Positions 16,242 to 25,471 of a stretch of DNA of 64,000 nucleotides are shown here, piece after piece; the stretch's first letter is position 1, and each line of letters begins with the position of its first letter. The translations under genes and the position numbers were made by a program. The stretch lies in contig JHXJ01000004.1 of the NCBI GenBank assembly GCA_000621765.1, positions 1 to 64,000 on the forward strand, written 5' to 3'. Origin of the DNA: Ruminococcaceae bacterium AB4001. Its GTDB lineage: Bacteria > Bacillota > Clostridia > Saccharofermentanales > Saccharofermentanaceae. The notes beneath the pieces were generated by a model that was not told where the DNA came from, searched no databases, and was given only the letters and a program-made list of their open reading frames with translations.

Positions 16242-17969
16242 ATGCCGGGCGAAAAGAATTTCAGTCTGCTTTTCCCGAGAGGAACCAAAGTAAACTACAA
16301 AAGATTGGATGAAGCTTCATTCCACGATCTGGGTCTTGATGTAATCTGCAAAGGTGTCACTTCAGAGCCCAAAGAGCAGGTGGTAATCTCGGAGATCCTC
16401 TCCAATCTTACTTCAGATCCCGATGTGACGAATTACAGGCAGGAAGTCTTTGAAGACTTAAAAGGCCTGCCGGATGTCAGGGCTAAGCTGGTCGAACTTT
16501 TCGACAAGATCGAGTTCAACAAGAATTTCGGCACTCTCAAGAAATCCAAGGACGAGGTCGAAGGTCTCTGGTACCTGATGCACCGCCTGAACCAGTACCG
16601 CGATTACATCACATGCGTTGATGCACTCAAGGACTGCCTGAGCGATGAGAGGATCAGGTCGAGGGGCCTTAAGGACTTTAAGGCGTACATCGATGAAGTC
16701 TATTCCGACGCCCATTTCCATGAGCTCAAGAAAGATCTCGAGAAGGTCACCAAGGATGCTTCAGAGATCCAGAGTGTCACGATAGGCATTAACGTCAACT
16801 CCAGGCTCGAAGCGGTCAGCATGGGTCTGATCTCAGTCAACAACAAGCCCTTTAAGAAGTCCAATATCGTAAGCAATATCGCCGAGAGCCTGTCTTCCGG
16901 CGATAAGATAAATAACGGAAACGAGTGGGACGGCGACATGCATTACCGTCAGGTCGATGCTTCAAAGGACGGCGGAATTGTTGCCCAGTTTGAAGGTCTC
17001 GCCAAATTCCAGGCAGCATCTACGAGCGGCAATTTCCTGATAAGAAACCAGACGATCTCTTCTATCGTTTCAGGAGACGGTGTCTCGAGCTCGACTTTCT
17101 ATCTCGATAACATCCTCAACAAGATGCTGGATACCTTGGCCAAGAATCTTAGAAGAACGCTCGATAAATATTCAGACATGGCGATCGGAATAATAGCCGA
17201 CATGATCCCTGAATTCGTTTACTACATAAGGTTTGCCGAGTTCATGGCAAAGCTTGAGAAGAAGGGCTTCAAACTCAGTAAGGCAACAGCTTTTGCTGAC
17301 AGTGAAGTTGCAATGAAAGCAAGAGGCTTCTATAACTTCAAGCTTGCATTAAACCTTTCCGATTCTAAAGAACTGGTCCTCAACGATCTCGACTTCGACA
17401 GTGATCACAGGATCTATATCCTGACCGGTGCAAACAGAGGAGGAAAGACAACATCCACACAGGGCATAGGCCTTCTGTTTGCGCTTGCACAGGGCGGCGT
17501 TTTCGTGCCTGCCGATTCATTTGAATTTGCTCCGGCAGACTGCATTTACACGCACTTCCCGGCTGACGAGGACAAGACAATGGATCTTGGCCGTCTGGGC
17601 GAAGAGTGCGTCAGGTTCAAGGATATATATTCTTCATGCACGGATAGCAGCCTCGTGCTCATGAACGAGACGTTCTCGACAACTTCATTTGAAGAGGGAT
17701 ACTACATCGCATGCGATTCCGTTAAGGCCCTCTTAACCAAGAACGTCAGGACCATCTATAACACCCACATGCATAAGCTGGGCATAGACTGCGCCGAGCT
17801 TTCCGCAGGTCTTCCTGCAAAGGCTGCATCGCTCATAGTAAAGAGTGACGGCGGCAACCGTTCGTTCAAGCTTGAAGTCGCTCCGCCGGAAGGGTCCTCC
17901 TATGCGGCTGATATCGCAAAGAAATACGGCGTAACTTATGAGATGCTGACGGGCAAGGGCGACGCATGA
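16242..17969 (+). CDS. MutS-like ATPase lacking mismatch-recognition domains
   Basis: The 575-residue protein carries the MutS C-terminal ATPase: Walker A GANRGGKTT near 396-404 and a Walker B-type strand LVLMNETFSTTS near 470-481, where true MutS has DELGRGTS. The upstream half is helical (MutS core/lever type). The N-terminal mismatch-binding domain with its Phe-x-Glu is missing, so it is not canonical MutS. It does not look like MutS2, since no C-terminal Smr domain is seen. The ATG at 16242 follows GGGAGGG; an earlier TTG is poorer. The SpoU methyltransferase gene overlaps its end (ATGA), suggesting a joint role in nucleic-acid metabolism. Confidence 0.8.
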   Translation: MPGEKNFSLLFPRGTKVNYKRLDEASFHDLGLDVICKGVTSEPKEQVVISEILSNLTSDPDVTNYRQEVFEDLKGLPDVRAKLVELFDKIEFNKNFGTLKKSKDEVEGLWYLMHRLNQYRDYITCVDALKDCLSDERIRSRGLKDFKAYIDEVYSDAHFHELKKDLEKVTKDASEIQSVTIGINVNSRLEAVSMGLISVNNKPFKKSNIVSNIAESLSSGDKINNGNEWDGDMHYRQVDASKDGGIVAQFEGLAKFQAASTSGNFLIRNQTISSIVSGDGVSSSTFYLDNILNKMLDTLAKNLRRTLDKYSDMAIGIIADMIPEFVYYIRFAEFMAKLEKKGFKLSKATAFADSEVAMKARGFYNFKLALNLSDSKELVLNDLDFDSDHRIYILTGANRGGKTTSTQGIGLLFALAQGGVFVPADSFEFAPADCIYTHFPADEDKTMDLGRLGEECVRFKDIYSSCTDSSLVLMNETFSTTSFEEGYYIACDSVKALLTKNVRTIYNTHMHKLGIDCAELSAGLPAKAASLIVKSDGGNRSFKLEVAPPEGSSYAADIAKKYGVTYEMLTGKGDA

Positions 17970-18790
17970 ACATCATTGACATAACAACCGTTGACGATTC
18001 ATCGATAAGCATCTATGTATCCTGCTCAGAGCCCCAGCTGCGCCATTACAGGGATCCTGACGGAGGGATCTTCATCGCGGAGAGCTGCAAGGTAATAGGC
18101 CGCGCTTTAGACGGCGGGATGAAACCTGAATCGATCCTTGTAAGCAGTGCCGTTTTCGAGAAGGAAGAGGTCTCAGCACTTCTGGCACGTGTAGGGGATG
18201 TCCCCGTTTACCGCGCGCCTTCGGACGTCATGGAAAAGATAACGGGTTATCACCTTACAGGCGGTATACTCTGCTCAATGACAAGGCCTGAACTGCCTTC
18301 ATTACAGTCAGTTCTGCCTGATGCTTCAAAAGAGCGTTCACGTATCGCAGTCCTCGAGAACATCGTAAATCCGACCAATGTCGGAGCTGTCTTCAGGAGT
18401 GCCGCGGCTTTTAATGTCGATGCGGTCATCCTGACGGAAGGCACGTGCGATCCCTTGGAAAGAAGGGCAATGAGAGTAAGCATGGGTACCGTTTTCCAGA
18501 TCCCGTGGACATTCATAGGCAAAGAGGATGTGTGTGGTACTCTAAGGGCTGCCGGCTATAAGACTGCTGCCATGGCGCTCGTCGAGGACCACGTAACTCT
18601 CGAAGCACCGGAACTGAAGACCGAACCGCGCCTTGCCATCCTTATCGGCAATGAAGGAAACGGGCTTACTGATGAGACTATAAACAGCGCGGATTATAAG
18701 GTAATAATACCGATGTCACATGAGGTTGATTCGCTGAATGCGGCCGCTGCAAGCGCTGTGGCTTTCTGGGAACTTGCCGGACGCACCTGA
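17966..18790 (+). CDS. TrmH/SpoU-family RNA 2'-O-methyltransferase
   Basis: The three SPOUT motifs are present: motif 1 NPTNVGAVFRSAAAF, motif 2 LIGNEGNGL and motif 3 IPMSHEVDSLNAAAASAV, which form the knotted SAM site. The N-terminal part (about 1-110) is an RNA-binding-like substrate domain. Whether rRNA or tRNA is modified cannot be told. The start overlaps the MutS-like stop by four bases. Confidence 0.9.
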   Translation: MNIIDITTVDDSSISIYVSCSEPQLRHYRDPDGGIFIAESCKVIGRALDGGMKPESILVSSAVFEKEEVSALLARVGDVPVYRAPSDVMEKITGYHLTGGILCSMTRPELPSLQSVLPDASKERSRIAVLENIVNPTNVGAVFRSAAAFNVDAVILTEGTCDPLERRAMRVSMGTVFQIPWTFIGKEDVCGTLRAAGYKTAAMALVEDHVTLEAPELKTEPRLAILIGNEGNGLTDETINSADYKVIIPMSHEVDSLNAAAASAVAFWELAGRT

Positions 18791-18793
18791 TAA

Positions 18794-19018
18794 TTCCAGG
18801 ACGGCATCTCCCTCAATACTACAGGTTCACCGAAAGATTCCGAGGATGCTGGAAAGACACAGAATGATCTTCCCCAGTATCAGGTAATCGCTGACGGAGA
18901 GACTCTCACATACACAGCTTATTACAAGCTCCGTTCAGACAGCCCGATCGAGATCGTATTCAGGGATTTCATGTCACAGGTTGTTTTCGTAGACGTAGTT
19001 TACGACATCCCCCGGTAA
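18794..19018 (+). pseudogene. 3' remnant of an exported-protein-like gene
   Basis: Directly after the trmH stop and a second stop at 18791, an open frame of about 74 codons ends at TAA 19016-19018. It reads like real coding sequence (DGISLNTTGSPKDSEDAG, then a beta-rich end SPIEIVFRDFMSQVVFVDV) but has no start codon or ribosome binding site. It resembles the C-terminal strand region of Firmicute surface lipoproteins with DUF4352/DUF5067-type folds, though this identity is a guess. I read it as the tail of a deleted gene. Confidence 0.5.
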
Positions 19019-19049
19019 TCACCCGTAAATAACGGATAATCAGCATACA

Positions 19050-19259
19050 GGGGCTGTCGCAAAAAGAAATGCGGCGGCCCCTGACTTATTGCAAAAGAAT
19101 GAGTTGTCCCAAGACACCATCTTTATTTGTAAAGCTTGTCTCATGACAGGCGGGTTTATGGGAAACCTTGCCCTAATCCCATATTTTCATGATTTAAGGA
19201 TAAATGCAGAGCTGCTCGCCGAAAAAGTGCCGCTCAGCGCATTATTCATTTCTGCGACA
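19050..19259. repeat. Possible decayed MITE-like segment
   Basis: A 12-base hairpin GGGGCTGTCGCA/TGCGGCGGCCCC (19050-19081) lies at one end. Its inner part TGTCGCA....GAAATG (19055-19071) recurs inverted as CATTTCTGCGACA (19247-19259) about 190 bases away. The DNA between codes for nothing convincing. The paired outer repeats suggest a small non-autonomous element. The first hairpin may also serve as a terminator for the upstream genes. Confidence 0.35.
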
Positions 19260-19356
19260 CCTTCTGTTTTTTGGACAAATCGCCTCTAAATATTAAATAT
19301 ATTTATCTGTCAAATGTGCTATACTTTTGCCGGCAAAAACGAATGAGGTGAAAAAG

Positions 19357-19542
19357 ATGGCCCTGCCCAAAGATCCGTTCATGCTTTTGAGTTATATCAA
19401 CACCCAGCTTCGGGATAACTTTTCGAGTCTGAAGGAGCTTTCCTTGTCGCTCGGTGAGGACGAAGGAGCAATAAAGGATACTCTTGCGTCAGCAGGTTTC
19501 GTCTACGATGAGAGCCTCAACAGGTTTGTCACCAAAGAATAA
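19357..19542 (+). CDS. DUF4250 protein
   Basis: This 61-residue cytoplasmic protein starts MALPKDPFMLLSYINTQLRD and matches the DUF4250 family found across Firmicutes, whose function is unknown. The ATG at 19357 follows GAGGTG. An extended -10 (TGCTATACT, about 19315-19323) lies just upstream. gpmI begins 19 bases after its stop, so the two may be co-transcribed. Confidence 0.85.
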   Translation: MALPKDPFMLLSYINTQLRDNFSSLKELSLSLGEDEGAIKDTLASAGFVYDESLNRFVTKE

Positions 19543-19561
19543 ACACACAAAGGAGACTAAT

Positions 19562-21154
19562 ATGAAACGCAGACCAGTAGTACTTATGGTCCTTGACGGA
19601 TTCGGACTTTCCGACACCAAGGAGTACAACGCTATCGCAATGGCAAACACTCCCGTTATCGACAAGCTCATGGCTGAGTGCCCTTATGTTAAGGGCTTCG
19701 CATCCGGACTTGCAGTCGGACTTCCTGACGGACAGATGGGCAACTCCGAAGTAGGACACATGAACATCGGTTCCGGAAGAATCATCTACCAGGACCTTAC
19801 ACTTATCACAAAGTATATCGAAGACGGTGTCTTCTTTAAGAACGAGGATCTCCTCCGCGCGATCAACAACTGCAAAGAGAACAATTCCGACCTCCACGTC
19901 TGGGGACTTCTTTCTGACGGCGGCGTTCACTCACACAACACACATCTCTATGCGATCCTCGAACTCTGCAAGAGAGAAGGATTCGACAGAGTTTACGTTC
20001 ATCCTTTCTTCGACGGCCGTGACACACCTCCGGCATCCGGTAAGGATTATCTCCAGGCATTGGTAGACAAGATGGCTGAGATCGGCGTAGGTAAGGTTGC
20101 TTCAATGTCCGGCCGTTACTATGCAATGGACAGAGACAACAACTGGGACAGAATCCAGACAGCTTACGATTCACTCGTATTAGGTGAAGGCGTTAAGGCA
20201 ACAGATCCCGTTGCTGCTATGCAGGCTTCTTATGACGGCGGCGTAACAGACGAGTTCGTTCTTCCTACAGTCATCGTTGACGAAGAGGGCAAACCTGTTT
20301 CAGTTGTTAAGCCTAACGACTCCATCATCTTCTTCAACTTCCGTCCTGACCGTGCAAGAGAGATCACAAAGGCTTTCTGCTATTCCGATGAGGACATCGC
20401 AGCACAGCCCGGTGATGCTTCCGATACAAAGTGCATCAAATACTTGAAGAGAGCTAACGGCTTCATGCCTCTCACATATGTATGCTTCAAGGATTACGAT
20501 GAGCTCATCCCTAACAAGTTCGTTGCTTTCAAGAAGGAAGAGATCAAGAACACTCTTGGTGAATACCTCGCAGCAAACGGCTTAAAGCAGCTCCGTATCG
20601 CTGAGACAGAGAAGTACGCTCACGTTACATTCTTCTTCAACGGCGGTATCGAAGAGCCCAACAAGGATGAGGACCGTACACTCGTTCCTTCTCCTGCAGT
20701 TGCTACATATGACCTTAAGCCTGAGATGAGCGCTCCCGAAGTTTCCGAGAAGCTCGACGCAGCTATCTGCTCAGACAAGTACGATGTAGTTATCATCAAC
20801 TTCGCTAACCCTGACATGGTCGGTCATACAGGCGTTCTCGAGGCAGCTATCACAGCAGTTGAGAGAGTTGACGCTTGCGTAGGCGGCGCTGTAGAAGCAG
20901 TTAAGAAGATGAACGGCGTCCTCTTCATCTGCGCTGATCACGGCAACGCTGAGCAGATGATGAACCTCGAGACAATGCAGCCTCACACTGCACACACTAC
21001 AAATCCCGTTCCGTTCATCCTCTACAACTACGATCCCGAGTACACACTCCGTGAGGGCGGCCGCCTCTGCGACATCGCTCCTACACTTCTTGAGATCATG
21101 GGACTTCCTCAGCCTGCTGAGATGACAGGCAAGTCACTTCTTATTAAGAAGTAA
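19562..21154 (+). CDS. gpmI: 2,3-bisphosphoglycerate-independent phosphoglycerate mutase
   Basis: This glycolytic enzyme interconverts 3- and 2-phosphoglycerate using two Mn2+ and a phosphoserine intermediate. Signatures are LDGFG with metal ligand Asp12, the nucleophile Ser62 in GNSEVGH, DGRDTPPASG, and ADHGNAEQM near the C terminus. The 530-residue length is slightly above the usual 510-515. AAAGGAG precedes the ATG at 19562; a longer in-frame start at 19484 lies inside the DUF4250 gene and is rejected. The codon bias (frequent CTC, AAG, GCT) suggests high expression. Confidence 0.96.
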   Translation: MKRRPVVLMVLDGFGLSDTKEYNAIAMANTPVIDKLMAECPYVKGFASGLAVGLPDGQMGNSEVGHMNIGSGRIIYQDLTLITKYIEDGVFFKNEDLLRAINNCKENNSDLHVWGLLSDGGVHSHNTHLYAILELCKREGFDRVYVHPFFDGRDTPPASGKDYLQALVDKMAEIGVGKVASMSGRYYAMDRDNNWDRIQTAYDSLVLGEGVKATDPVAAMQASYDGGVTDEFVLPTVIVDEEGKPVSVVKPNDSIIFFNFRPDRAREITKAFCYSDEDIAAQPGDASDTKCIKYLKRANGFMPLTYVCFKDYDELIPNKFVAFKKEEIKNTLGEYLAANGLKQLRIAETEKYAHVTFFFNGGIEEPNKDEDRTLVPSPAVATYDLKPEMSAPEVSEKLDAAICSDKYDVVIINFANPDMVGHTGVLEAAITAVERVDACVGGAVEAVKKMNGVLFICADHGNAEQMMNLETMQPHTAHTTNPVPFILYNYDPEYTLREGGRLCDIAPTLLEIMGLPQPAEMTGKSLLIKK

Positions 21155-21179
21155 TTCTATTTGAATTAAAGTGAAATTT

Positions 21180-21220
21180 CTGCCGGCAGGTGCTTTGGTG
21201 CTTGCCGGCAGTTTTATTTT
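21180..21220 (+). terminator. Terminator of gpmI
   Basis: CTGCCGGCA (21180-21188) pairs with TGCCGGCAG (21203-21211), followed by TTTTATTTT. The 136 bases from 21221 to the next gene show nothing else I can support. Confidence 0.9.
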
Positions 21221-21356
21221 GGAAGGAATATGCTGGCGCACCAGGCTGGCACCAAGCCTCACTCCGGTACCAGCTGAAGATCTTTATTCAGCGCAGCATT
21301 CAGATGGCCATGCACCAAGTCGAAAAACATTCCGCGGGGAAGCAGAAATAATTAAC

Positions 21357-22916
21357 TTAAGCTTTCTTAAACGGCAGTGTGATCTTATCTGAGCCAAGGA
21401 GCTTTTTCGCGTCTTCGTCCTTGACGGGAGCTGTAACTGTTATTACTCCGAAGTTATCTATCTTGCCTGTCATGGTGTCCGTGGCGGACTTGAACGTGAC
21501 GGTGTCGTCGTTGAGGGAATAGGTTCCTGAGCTCTCGAGGGCTGAGGTGTCGATCGTCTCAAGGGTGCTCGTGACCTGGCTTAAGATCTGCGCTCTCATG
21601 TCGGCGTAGTTCTTGTAGCCGGCGAGCTTGGCGAGCGTATCGAGGGCAACGGATGATGTGGTGCCCAATGTGTTCATCAGGATCTTGTCTATGTTTGTCT
21701 CGACAAAGGCCTTGATGCTGCCGACGAAAGCGTCGCGGTCGATCGTAACTTCGTAGTTGCCTTTCTTCAGCTCGAGGGTGGCGTTGATATAGATCCTGCC
21801 TTCAAGATCTGAGGGCATGTTTACATTGAATTCCTTGGTGATGTAAGCGATGAACTTGTCGGTGATGTCAACTGTTGCAGTGTATGTGCCGTCGATCGAT
21901 TTGAGGGTTACCGAGAAGTCTTTGTACTTGAGGAATTCAGCATACTCGGGTGAGTCGAGATTTGTGATGTACCAGTTGGGGCCGTTCCTTACGAAAGCCG
22001 CATGGAATGTATAGGTAACGGGAGCGCATTCCTGAACAGCAGTAGAGATGTCATCGATCTTCTTGAATTCCTTGCCGGCGATCTGTTCGTAGTCAGGCAT
22101 CGTGATGCTGATATCGATGCTGCCGGACTGGCCTTCGATGACGAGGCTTGATTCATCGACTTCATAAGTCATTGAAGCGAGTACGGCGTCACGGAATACC
22201 TTGTCTTCTTCGGAAGGAGTGTTTCCATAGTCGAAGAGGTCAGCGACGTATTCCGGAATGTCGATCATGTCGGGCGTTTTTACCGATGCTGCCACGTTGA
22301 CTGAAAGCGAAGGATCGTCCTTGGTTACGGATTCGGCGACCGCTTTGGCATTTGCAATAAGCGTCCCTTTTGCGATAGGGGGCATCGGAGCTGTGAAGAA
22401 CGACAGGAGGTCCTGGAAGCCTTCGTCATCGAAATTGGTTACATACCATACTTTATCGATCTCGGTGAATTCTACCGTGATGTCTATGGTCCTGGTCGCA
22501 CATTTATCGATCGCATCGCAGAGGGCATTGATGTCTTTGTAGTCGCCGTCCATGAGGGTAGTCTGGTCTGCGATCGTAAATGACATGTCGACGGAAGCGT
22601 CGGTCTTGCTGACCTCTACGGAACTGCCGTCAACTTCGATCACAAGGGAATCCATCATGTGGGCGAAGTAGTACTTCGATTCTTCGCTGTAGCTGTCTAC
22701 TTTGAAGTACTGCTTTATCTGCTGCTTGTATTCGCGCTCCAGGCCGTCGGTCTTCTTGAGGATCTCTGATGAATCACCGAATCTTAACGCGTCGCCGAAC
22801 TCTGTCGCGGCAGTGATTACCTTATTCTTCTTGAAAAATGAGCATGAACATACAGCAGGGATCAGGACGAAGAGCAGTAAAGCTGCCGTCATTGTTTTCG
22901 CGAAAGTTTTGTTCAT
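21357..22916 (-). CDS. Lipoprotein with duplicated beta-rich domain
   Basis: The N terminus is a lipoprotein signal (MNKTFAKTMTAALLLFVL... VCSC), with lipidation probably at the Cys of the VCS-C box near residue 26. Two related segments follow. One ends DKVWYVTNFDDEGFQDLLSFF (about 150-170) and the other ends GPNWYITNLDSPEYAEFLKY (about 310-330), suggesting an internal duplication. A third, more diverged section runs to the C terminus. I do not recognise the family. It is the only minus-strand gene between 19050 and 27240. Confidence 0.75.
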   Translation of the reverse strand: MNKTFAKTMTAALLLFVLIPAVCSCSFFKKNKVITAATEFGDALRFGDSSEILKKTDGLEREYKQQIKQYFKVDSYSEESKYYFAHMMDSLVIEVDGSSVEVSKTDASVDMSFTIADQTTLMDGDYKDINALCDAIDKCATRTIDITVEFTEIDKVWYVTNFDDEGFQDLLSFFTAPMPPIAKGTLIANAKAVAESVTKDDPSLSVNVAASVKTPDMIDIPEYVADLFDYGNTPSEEDKVFRDAVLASMTYEVDESSLVIEGQSGSIDISITMPDYEQIAGKEFKKIDDISTAVQECAPVTYTFHAAFVRNGPNWYITNLDSPEYAEFLKYKDFSVTLKSIDGTYTATVDITDKFIAYITKEFNVNMPSDLEGRIYINATLELKKGNYEVTIDRDAFVGSIKAFVETNIDKILMNTLGTTSSVALDTLAKLAGYKNYADMRAQILSQVTSTLETIDTSALESSGTYSLNDDTVTFKSATDTMTGKIDNFGVITVTAPVKDEDAKKLLGSDKITLPFKKA

Positions 22917-23045
22917 GATGCATGTCCCTCATTTTCGAAATAATCTACTTAATATATTCCTACAATAACTGACCCCGAAGTGTTGCGTCAAGGTTAAAAT
23001 ACTGTAAATCTTGGGCATGAAGGGCGCTGCGGGGCGTCGGCGTCA

Positions 23046-23074
23046 TTGAATTTTGGTGCGGACTTTTGTAAAAT
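23046..23074 (+). promoter_or_regulatory. Promoter of the DHH phosphoesterase gene
   Basis: TTGAAT (23046-23051), 17-base spacer, TAAAAT (23069-23074). Confidence 0.65.
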
Positions 23075-23130
23075 TTTGTTTAGAAACTTTAGCGTTTTCC
23101 GGCCGCGGAAAAGAAAGGATGGAATACCTT

Positions 23131-24060
23131 ATGGAAAAGAAGAGATTGATCACCAGGAGTGACTTCGACGGACTTGTATGCGCTATGCTGCTTAAGGAAT
23201 TAGACATTATTGGTGACATCAAGTTTGTTCACCCTAAGGATGTTCAGGATGGAAAAGTTGATATCACCGAGAATGATATTACGACGAATCTTCCTTTCGA
23301 TCCGAGAGTAGGACTCGCTTTTGACCACCATGAGAGTGAGCTCATCAGAACTGACCATGAGGCTTTCGGCGACAAGTATATCTGCATCTGCGAAAAGTCT
23401 GCAGCAAGAGTAGTTTATAACTACTACGGCGGCGCCAATACTTTCAAGACGGTCACAGAGGAGATCATGGTCGCAGTAGATAAGGGCGACTCAGCTGACT
23501 TCACGGTTGATGAGATCCTCAATCCGACAGGCTGGGTACTCATGAATTTCATCATGGATGCAAGAACCGGTCTTGGCCGTTTCCATGATTTCAGGATCTC
23601 TAACTACCAGCTCATGATGGAACTCATTGATTACTGCACGAACCACACGATCGAAGAAGTGCTCGCACTTCCTGACGTTAAGGAGCGTACGGAGCTTTAT
23701 TTCGAGCAGCAGGAACTCTTCAAGAAGCAGCTCGAAGAGAACGTTAAGATCCATGACAAGGTTGCAGTCCTTGACTTAAGACCTCTCGAGACGATCTATG
23801 CAGGCAACAGATTCATGATCTACGCTATGTGGCCTGAGGTAGAGATGAGTGTTCACGTAGCTTGGGGCTTCAAGAAGCAGAACACGGCTGTCATGATCGG
23901 TAAGTCCATCGTAAACAAGAACGGTACCACCGATATCGGCGAACTCTGCCTTGCATACGGCGGCGGCGGACATACCAACGCAGGTACCTGCCAGCTTGCT
24001 AACGACGAAGTCGATGCAGCGCTTCCTGACATCATCGCAAGACTCAATGAACACGAGTAA
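23131..24060 (+). CDS. DHH-family phosphoesterase
   Basis: The 309-residue protein begins RLITRSDFDGLVCAML (metal-binding DFDG) and holds the DHH motif in AFDHHES near residues 66-71. It ends with the DHHA1-type GGGGHTNAGTCQ. This group includes nanoRNases, c-di-AMP phosphodiesterases and exopolyphosphatase-like enzymes. The absence of membrane or PAS domains argues against GdpP, and the C-terminal GGGH favours a nanoRNase/pAp phosphatase-like activity. The ATG at 23131 is chosen because AAGGATGG lies eight bases before it. ATG 23119 would overlap that site. Confidence 0.82.
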   Translation: MEKKRLITRSDFDGLVCAMLLKELDIIGDIKFVHPKDVQDGKVDITENDITTNLPFDPRVGLAFDHHESELIRTDHEAFGDKYICICEKSAARVVYNYYGGANTFKTVTEEIMVAVDKGDSADFTVDEILNPTGWVLMNFIMDARTGLGRFHDFRISNYQLMMELIDYCTNHTIEEVLALPDVKERTELYFEQQELFKKQLEENVKIHDKVAVLDLRPLETIYAGNRFMIYAMWPEVEMSVHVAWGFKKQNTAVMIGKSIVNKNGTTDIGELCLAYGGGGHTNAGTCQLANDEVDAALPDIIARLNEHE

Positions 24061-24153
24061 TACGACAGTTTAACAGATTAGAACTCTATAAAGTCTGGTT
24101 TTCGGGATCCGAAGGCCAGACTTAATAATGTAAGGCAAGGAGAAAAACAGGTT

Positions 24154-25443
24154 ATGAAGATGAGAAGGGTGATCGCTTCAATACTCTGTGTCGCGCTCGC
24201 AGCTGGCGCTGCAGGATGTGATGACATGGGAGGTTCGAAAAGGAACATGGCCGTTATCGATAATCTGCTGGAAGAGTATGTTGAGGCGTTAAATGCTTTC
24301 AGTGCGGACAGAGTCCTTGATCTCACGGACTGGGACAGCGACGACAAGGAATACGTGGAGACTGAAGAGCTTCTCAGCCCAAATACCTACAGAAGAGATT
24401 ACGGTGAAAAGGCCGTGGATATCTGCAAGGGAATGGCTTCGACAATCACTCTGGACTATGAGAGCGATGACCTTGAATTCAAGGACGGAAAGGCTTCTCT
24501 GAAAGTCACGTACACGATCGCCGACTGGGACAGGATCTACATCGACGCGAGATATAACGTTGACGATGCTATCAGCAATATCGGAGATGCGAAGGATAAG
24601 CTCACTGTCAAAGGCAGGCTTGGTTTCGCGCTGACTGACGGCGGGTGGAAGATATCGAGGATAACGGAACTTGGCGAAGTTTTCAGATTTACGGGCTCGT
24701 TCGAAAACGTGTTTATGGAGCCCGATCCGATCGACATAGAACCTACAACCACTTCGCCGACGGAACCTGATATCGTGGAGACATCTTCTTCAAGGATATA
24801 TGCGGAAGCGATCGATTCTTATATCTGGGAACTCACACAGAAGAAGGACGGGATAAAGAAGATCGAGAACGTGTTCTTTATCGATGCTGCAGGCATCTAC
24901 GACATCGACGGTGACGGCATTCCGGAGATCTACTATATCACGGAGCATACGCCTGATTACAGCGGTATGTTTGTCATCGGTTCTTATAACGATTTTTCCG
25001 GAGAAGTGTTTGAACTGGTCAGCATTCCCGACATCATCTACCAGGCGCAGGGCGGAGGATTTTATATCATCTATGCTACCGACAAGGAACTGGTCCTCAC
25101 ATATTCACACGGGGAAGAGGCTCTTTATCACGTTGAGTCTGAAGTTTATTCTCTCGAGACATGGACGCACTTAGTCCACTACAGACGTGACGTTTACTAT
25201 GAATATAATCCCTATACTGATACTGAAGTGTATACTTATGAGTACTTTATGAATGACGATGTCCAGATATCTCCGGAGGAGTACAACAAGGTCTTCAACG
25301 ATCTTGTTGGCAGGACGAACGTCGTTATCGACAGCAACTATACTCCGCTGACGGAAGATGTTGAAAGTCCGCTTGCAGTAAAGCCCAAGGTCGGTATGCT
25401 CGGTTACGACAGAACGCTTGAGTATCTGAATTCATTAAAGTGA
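24154..25443 (+). CDS. Lipoprotein, first of a tandem paralogous pair
   Basis: A signal peptide ends in an AAGC lipobox (Cys22). The mature protein begins with an alpha/beta region (IDNLLEEYVEALNAFSADRVLDL...DDKEYVETEEL) and passes a Thr/Pro/Glu linker near 195-210. It then carries a C-terminal domain with GIYDIDGDGIPEIYY, an EF-hand/dockerin-like calcium loop. The next gene has the same length and the same order of domains, so this is a recent tandem duplication. Function unknown; surface sensing or adhesion is possible. AAGGAG precedes the ATG. Confidence 0.8.
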   Translation: MKMRRVIASILCVALAAGAAGCDDMGGSKRNMAVIDNLLEEYVEALNAFSADRVLDLTDWDSDDKEYVETEELLSPNTYRRDYGEKAVDICKGMASTITLDYESDDLEFKDGKASLKVTYTIADWDRIYIDARYNVDDAISNIGDAKDKLTVKGRLGFALTDGGWKISRITELGEVFRFTGSFENVFMEPDPIDIEPTTTSPTEPDIVETSSSRIYAEAIDSYIWELTQKKDGIKKIENVFFIDAAGIYDIDGDGIPEIYYITEHTPDYSGMFVIGSYNDFSGEVFELVSIPDIIYQAQGGGFYIIYATDKELVLTYSHGEEALYHVESEVYSLETWTHLVHYRRDVYYEYNPYTDTEVYTYEYFMNDDVQISPEEYNKVFNDLVGRTNVVIDSNYTPLTEDVESPLAVKPKVGMLGYDRTLEYLNSLK

Positions 25444-25471
25444 TCAGCATCAGATAAATAAGGAGAATGTT

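Noticed and set aside
19089-19289. 66-codon frame in the inverted-repeat region
   Set aside because: No ribosome binding site, no known motif, and it lies inside the presumed decayed element.
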